Shown here piece by piece: positions 20,523-24,353 of a stretch of DNA of 24,353 nt. Both the position numbers and the translations under genes were made by a program. The DNA lies in contig DCEG01000039.1 of assembly GCA_002316835.1 (NCBI GenBank), positions 1,391 through 25,743 on the forward strand. The letters are read 5' to 3'. The first letter of the stretch is position 1, and each line of letters opens with the position of its first letter. The notes beneath the pieces were generated by a model. The model did not search any database. It was not told the DNA's origin and saw only the letters and a program-made list of their open reading frames with translations. This stretch comes from Bacteroidales bacterium UBA1035. GTDB lineage: Bacteria; Bacteroidota; Bacteroidia; Bacteroidales; Dysgonomonadaceae.

Positions 20523-22721
20523 ATGGGAAAGAAAACCGATGAAAATAAAAAAGGAATTTTAAATCGTTATGGATTAATCGTCTTCTTCCTTCTGGGAATA
20601 GGAATTATGATCGTGCTTTCCGCCGGAAAAATAGTTTTTTCTACAGAAGGAAAAAAATGGCGCGAAGTTGGCGAAAAAGAAACCATAATCAAAGATCGTG
20701 TCATTCTGCCTAAGCGTGGAAATATTTATACGTACGATGGAAAGCTTTTGGCTACCAGTGAACCGCTGTACAGTATTTATATGGATTTCTGGGCTGAAGG
20801 AATGAAAGAGGATACGCTGATGAAATATGTTGGCGATCTTTCAACGGCTCTTTCTAAAAAGTTTCCAGACAGAACGGCCTCGCAATACAAAAATATAATC
20901 GTAAACGGATGGAAACTTCGCGAAAAGGAAGAACGGCAGATACAGGAGAATGCTGCACGAGGCATCGATAAGAAAGTAACACTGAAATCACGTTATGTCC
21001 GCATTCTTCGCCCCGATATTTCATATGTTGATCTGAAAGAAATACGCACTTATCCGTTCCTGAACCAGCGCTCTAATCGAAGCGGGTTAATAGCTGAAGA
21101 AAAAAATGCCCGCAAACGTCCGTTTGGAAACTTAGCTAACAGAACTGTAGGAAACGTTTATAAAGATTTAGAGAAAGGTGGTGCCAGCGGATTGGAAATG
21201 AAATACGATTCGTTGCTTCGCGGTATTGAAGGTGTGAAAAGCCGTCAGAAAATTCAAGGCCGATGGACAGATATAGAAGAAATTGCCGCAAAAGACGGAT
21301 ACGATATTATCACCACGCTTGATGCCGATATTCAGGATGTAACCGAACGTGCATTGCGTGCCAAACTTGAAGAAACATCTGCCGAATCGGGTACCGCAAT
21401 AATTATGGAAACCAAAACAGGTGAGATAAAAGGCATTGCCAACCTGGACCGTATGAGTAGCGGAAACTACGCCGAAGGAAATCCCAATGCATTTTCATAT
21501 ATGAACGAACCTGGTTCTACTTTCAAAACCGTAACGGTGATGGTAGCGCTGGATGATGGATTGATTACGCCAACCGACTCATTTCATGTTGGTAACGGTT
21601 TGTATCAATACAACGGAAAGTGGGTGCGTGATCACTATTGGCGACAAGGTCGTGACAGAGGGTATCTTACTGTAACAGAAGGAATAGAGATTTCCTCAAA
21701 TGTGGTGATGAGTAAGATTGTACTCAAAGCATACGGAGATGATCCGACAAAATTCGTAAAAGGCATCGACAGGATAGGTTTGCGAAAACGACTTACTTGG
21801 GATGTTCCACTGAATGGAATTGAAGGAACTTCATCTATCCGTTTTCCCGATGATAAAGTAAATTACTGGTCAAAAACCACGCTTCCATGGATGTCGTTCG
21901 GTTACGAATCCAAAGTTCCGCCTATTTATATGCTGATGTTCTATAACGGTATTGCTAATGGTGGAAAAATGATAAAACCGTTCATTGCCAAAACGTTGTT
22001 GAAGGACGGAAAAGTAGTGGAAGAATATAAGGCTGAGGTAGTGAACGAAAAGATGTGTAAAGACAGCACATTAGCTCAAATTCAGAGTATGCTGGTGGGT
22101 GTTATAGAGAACGGAACGGCAAAAGTGGTTAAATCTGACTTTTTTGATATCGCAGGAAAAACAGGAACGGCTCAGATCGCCAGCGGTGGCGGGTATGGTG
22201 GTTACTACGTTTCGTTTTGCGGATATTTTCCGGCAGATGATCCGAAATATACGTGTTTTGTAGGGATACGAAAACCACAAGGTGTTCCGTCCGGTGGTGG
22301 ACAAGCAGGGATGGTTTTCAAAAATATAGCAGAGCAGACGTTTGTGAAACGAACCGAGTTGGCGCCTGCTGAAGCAAAGATAGATTCAACATTACAGAAA
22401 ATGCCTGCCATTAAAAGTGGAAACTGGGAAAACAGCCAGACGGTGTTATCGATGTTGAATTTCAAATCTTCTATTTCCGATTCTGCTTCTGATTGGGTAA
22501 AAGTAAATTACGACAGTGTGGCTTATCAGCCTCAGGCTTTGGCTATGAATAAAAATACGGTTCCCAGCGTGATGGGAATGGGCGCAAGAGATGCAGTTTA
22601 CTTGCTCGAAAAATCGGGGTTACGTGTCAACTTGATCGGATCGGGGAAAGTGGTTTCGCAATCATTTGCCCCTGAAAGTAAGTTAGTAAAAGGCACAACG
22701 ATAAGTATAACACTGAGATGA
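20523..22721 (+). CDS. ftsI: Septal peptidoglycan transpeptidase FtsI (PBP3) with C-terminal PASTA domain
   Basis: A 732-aa class B penicillin-binding protein that crosslinks septal peptidoglycan. One transmembrane helix (about 16-34) precedes the dimerisation/pedestal domain, which has RGNIYTYDGKLLA and ASGLEMKYDSLLRG. The transpeptidase domain carries STFK with active-site S332, SSN at 391-393 and KTGT at 546-549. Residues about 675-732 form a single PASTA domain (VPSVMGMGARDAVYLLEKSG), common in Bacteroidota FtsI but absent from the E. coli protein. It is essentially coupled to ftsL (1-bp gap). Confidence 0.96.
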   Translation: MGKKTDENKKGILNRYGLIVFFLLGIGIMIVLSAGKIVFSTEGKKWREVGEKETIIKDRVILPKRGNIYTYDGKLLATSEPLYSIYMDFWAEGMKEDTLMKYVGDLSTALSKKFPDRTASQYKNIIVNGWKLREKEERQIQENAARGIDKKVTLKSRYVRILRPDISYVDLKEIRTYPFLNQRSNRSGLIAEEKNARKRPFGNLANRTVGNVYKDLEKGGASGLEMKYDSLLRGIEGVKSRQKIQGRWTDIEEIAAKDGYDIITTLDADIQDVTERALRAKLEETSAESGTAIIMETKTGEIKGIANLDRMSSGNYAEGNPNAFSYMNEPGSTFKTVTVMVALDDGLITPTDSFHVGNGLYQYNGKWVRDHYWRQGRDRGYLTVTEGIEISSNVVMSKIVLKAYGDDPTKFVKGIDRIGLRKRLTWDVPLNGIEGTSSIRFPDDKVNYWSKTTLPWMSFGYESKVPPIYMLMFYNGIANGGKMIKPFIAKTLLKDGKVVEEYKAEVVNEKMCKDSTLAQIQSMLVGVIENGTAKVVKSDFFDIAGKTGTAQIASGGGYGGYYVSFCGYFPADDPKYTCFVGIRKPQGVPSGGGQAGMVFKNIAEQTFVKRTELAPAEAKIDSTLQKMPAIKSGNWENSQTVLSMLNFKSSISDSASDWVKVNYDSVAYQPQALAMNKNTVPSVMGMGARDAVYLLEKSGLRVNLIGSGKVVSQSFAPESKLVKGTTISITLR

Positions 22722-22763
22722 GATGGGACGAGGCAACTTGGAGACGGAGAAAAAGATCGTTTA

Positions 22764-22778
22764 TTTCGCTCAGCATGA
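22764..22778. repeat. Possible remnant of a dispersed intergenic repeat
   Basis: TTTCGCTCAGCATGA in the 106-bp gap between ftsI and murE resembles, from memory, the core of repeats found between genes in many Bacteroidota (TTCGCTCAGCATGA / TCATGCTGAGCGAA). Only one copy is in the window, so this is weak. I see no promoter or terminator in the rest of the gap. Confidence 0.25.
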
Positions 22779-22827
22779 AAGTGTAAAAATCATTACAAAA
22801 AAGACTTTGTTATCAAAATAAACAATT

Positions 22828-24282
22828 ATGCAACTAAGTAAGCTTATAGAAAAATGTAAAATCGTAGCCATTCATGGTGAAAAAGATGTGGATGTTGAAA
22901 GCATTGCTTCCGACTCGCGTCAGGTGCAGCAAGGATCGCTTTTTGTGGCAGTGGAGGGTATTACGACCGACGGGCACGATTACATTGGTAAAGCCATAGA
23001 GCAGGATGTTTTGGTAGTGGTTTACGATAAACCGATGTTTGAAGAATATTTTTCGAGAGTTACTTATGTTCAGGTTGAAAATTCGTCTATAGCGTTGGCG
23101 CAAATTGCTTCTGTTTGGTTTGGGAATCCATCTGAACAACTGAAACTTGTCGGTGTGACGGGAACAAACGGAAAAACAACTATCGCTACTTTGCTGCACA
23201 GAATGTTTCGTGCATTGGGTTACGGTGCAGGATTGCTTTCAACCGTAGCCAATTATGTAAACGATGAAAGCTATCCTACTACGCACACCACACTCGATCC
23301 TATCACATTGCACTCTTTTCTGCGAAAAATGGCAGATGCAGGTTGCGAATATGCTTTTATGGAAGTCAGCTCGCATGCTATTCATCAAAAACGGGTACAT
23401 GGATTGCATTTCGAAGGAGGAGTGTTCACCAATCTTACTCAGGATCATTTAGACTATCACAAAAATATGCTGGAGTATCGGAACGTTAAAAAAGCGTTTT
23501 TCGATTCTCTGCCTAAAACGGCTTTTGCGCTCACCAACTCCGATGATAAGAATGGGCCGATAATGCTTCAAAATACAAAAGCAAAACAATTTACTTACTC
23601 TGTAAAAGGATTGGCGGATTTTAAAGCGCGAATTTTCGAAAAGCATTTTGACGGAACCGAAATAGAAATCAACAGCAAACAACTTATCGTGCAGTTTGTA
23701 GGCGTTTTCAACGTGTACAACCTGCTGGCAGTTTATGGAGTTTCTGTTTTACTGGGACAGGATCCGGATGAAGTGCTCAGAGTGTTGTCTATATTAAAAC
23801 CTGTGGCAGGGCGTTTTCAGACGCTGCGCTCACCAAAGAATTTTACGGCAATTGTCGATTACGCGCACACGCCTGATGCACTTACCAATGTGCTCAATGC
23901 CATTCACGAAGTGCTCGACCAAAAAGGCGATATAATTACGGTAGTTGGCTGCGGTGGTAATCGCGATAAAACCAAACGTCCGTTAATGGCACGTGAAGCG
24001 GTGGAGTTAAGCAACAAAGTAATTCTTACATCAGACAATCCCCGGTTCGAGGAACCGCAGGATATTATCGATGATATGGTTGCCGGACTGGACGACGAAC
24101 AACGACGAACAACACTTTCGATTGTCGATCGACGCGAAGCGATAAAAACTGCCTGTGCCCTGGCTAAACCGGGTGATGTAATTCTCGTTGCCGGAAAAGG
24201 TCACGAAGATTATCAGGAAGTTAAAGGTGTGAAGCATCATTTCGATGATAAAGAAGTTGTTGAAGAAATGTTTGAAGTTTGA
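22828..24282 (+). CDS. murE: UDP-MurNAc-L-Ala-D-Glu:meso-diaminopimelate ligase MurE
   Basis: A 484-aa cytoplasmic ATP-dependent ligase that adds the third residue of the peptidoglycan stem peptide. The N-terminal UDP-binding domain contains SDSRQVQQGSLFVA; the central ATPase domain has the P-loop GVTGTNGKTT at 109-118, THTTLDP and MEVSSHAI; the C-terminal domain carries DNPR at 403-406, the signature of meso-diaminopimelate-specific enzymes (lysine-type MurE lacks it). AGKGHEDYQ near the end is also standard. It fits the gene order ftsI-murE, with mraY expected beyond the window. Length is usual (E. coli 495 aa). Confidence 0.97.
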   Translation: MQLSKLIEKCKIVAIHGEKDVDVESIASDSRQVQQGSLFVAVEGITTDGHDYIGKAIEQDVLVVVYDKPMFEEYFSRVTYVQVENSSIALAQIASVWFGNPSEQLKLVGVTGTNGKTTIATLLHRMFRALGYGAGLLSTVANYVNDESYPTTHTTLDPITLHSFLRKMADAGCEYAFMEVSSHAIHQKRVHGLHFEGGVFTNLTQDHLDYHKNMLEYRNVKKAFFDSLPKTAFALTNSDDKNGPIMLQNTKAKQFTYSVKGLADFKARIFEKHFDGTEIEINSKQLIVQFVGVFNVYNLLAVYGVSVLLGQDPDEVLRVLSILKPVAGRFQTLRSPKNFTAIVDYAHTPDALTNVLNAIHEVLDQKGDIITVVGCGGNRDKTKRPLMAREAVELSNKVILTSDNPRFEEPQDIIDDMVAGLDDEQRRTTLSIVDRREAIKTACALAKPGDVILVAGKGHEDYQEVKGVKHHFDDKEVVEEMFEV

Positions 24283-24286
24283 TGTT

Positions 24287-24353
24287 TAAAGTTCAAAAAT
24301 TTAAACCCCAAATCGTAAATAGAAAATCGTAAATCGTAAATAGAAAATCGTAA
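24287..24353. repeat. Heptanucleotide tandem tract after murE
   Basis: It begins 4 bp after the murE stop and runs to the window edge. Nine full 7-mers share A at positions 3 and 4 (for example TAAAGTT, CAAAAAT, GTAAATA, GAAAATC). The last part is an exact 21-bp tandem duplication (24310-24330 and 24331-24351) built from AAATCGT and AAATAGA heptads. The array may continue beyond the window. Confidence 0.75.

Noticed and set aside
24310..24353. Repeat after murE as a CRISPR array
   Set aside because: Units of 7 and 21 bp without unique spacers, no palindromic repeat and no cas genes; it is a simple tandem repeat.

Overview
The window comes from the Bacteroidota, almost certainly order Bacteroidales. 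The evidence is a SusC/SusD-type starch locus, lipoproteins with Bacteroidota-style signals after the lipobox cysteine, promoter -7 elements of the TAnnTTTG type, a short RsmI lacking the C-terminal helical domain, a PASTA-tailed FtsI, and a glycine-lipid (GlsA/GlsB-like) acyltransferase pair. The family or genus cannot be fixed from this sequence alone. It reads as chromosomal core plus one polysaccharide-utilisation locus. I see no phage, plasmid, CRISPR, tRNA or rRNA gene.

Region 1 (1-5.6 kb): the 3' end of an unidentified gene abuts rsmI (16S rRNA 2'-O-methyltransferase). Then come a Cbp1-like coiled-coil lipoprotein, a YjjG-type HAD nucleotidase, a convergent arginine deiminase, and, divergent from that, a homologue of cyclic 2,3-diphosphoglycerate synthetase. 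Region 2 (5.6-16.6 kb, minus strand): a flavodoxin with a clear promoter, then a starch/maltodextrin locus transcribed right to left as susC, susD, a SusE/F-like binding lipoprotein, a periplasmic SusA-like GH13 enzyme and a surface SusG-like GH13 lipoprotein. The expected division of labour is surface binding and first cleavage (SusD, SusE/F, SusG), TonB-dependent import (SusC) and periplasmic hydrolysis (SusA). No susR or susB lies in the window. Region 3 (16.6-18.5 kb, minus): a two-gene operon of a PlsC-like and a GNAT-like acyltransferase, probably making N-acyl amino-acid lipids. Region 4 (18.7-24.3 kb, plus): the start of the division/cell-wall cluster, mraZ-rsmH-ftsL-ftsI-murE, with a MraZ-type operator in front.

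I found no wholly new gene system. The signals worth a second look are mostly non-coding. (1) Three intergenic tracts keep a 7-nt rhythm with A at fixed positions, next to rsmI, rsmH and murE. (2) A 65-nt nested palindrome upstream of susC combines an intrinsic terminator for the upstream operon with two LacI-family-like operator sequences next to a promoter element. (3) There are three 27-28 bp palindromes of one family, each just after a stop codon, one of them inside the division cluster. (4) A GC-rich composite inverted-repeat element of about 138 bp lies between the two amylase genes. (5) A terminator-like hairpin sits inside the sus locus. (6) A cyclic-diphosphoglycerate-synthetase homologue is paired divergently with arginine deiminase.
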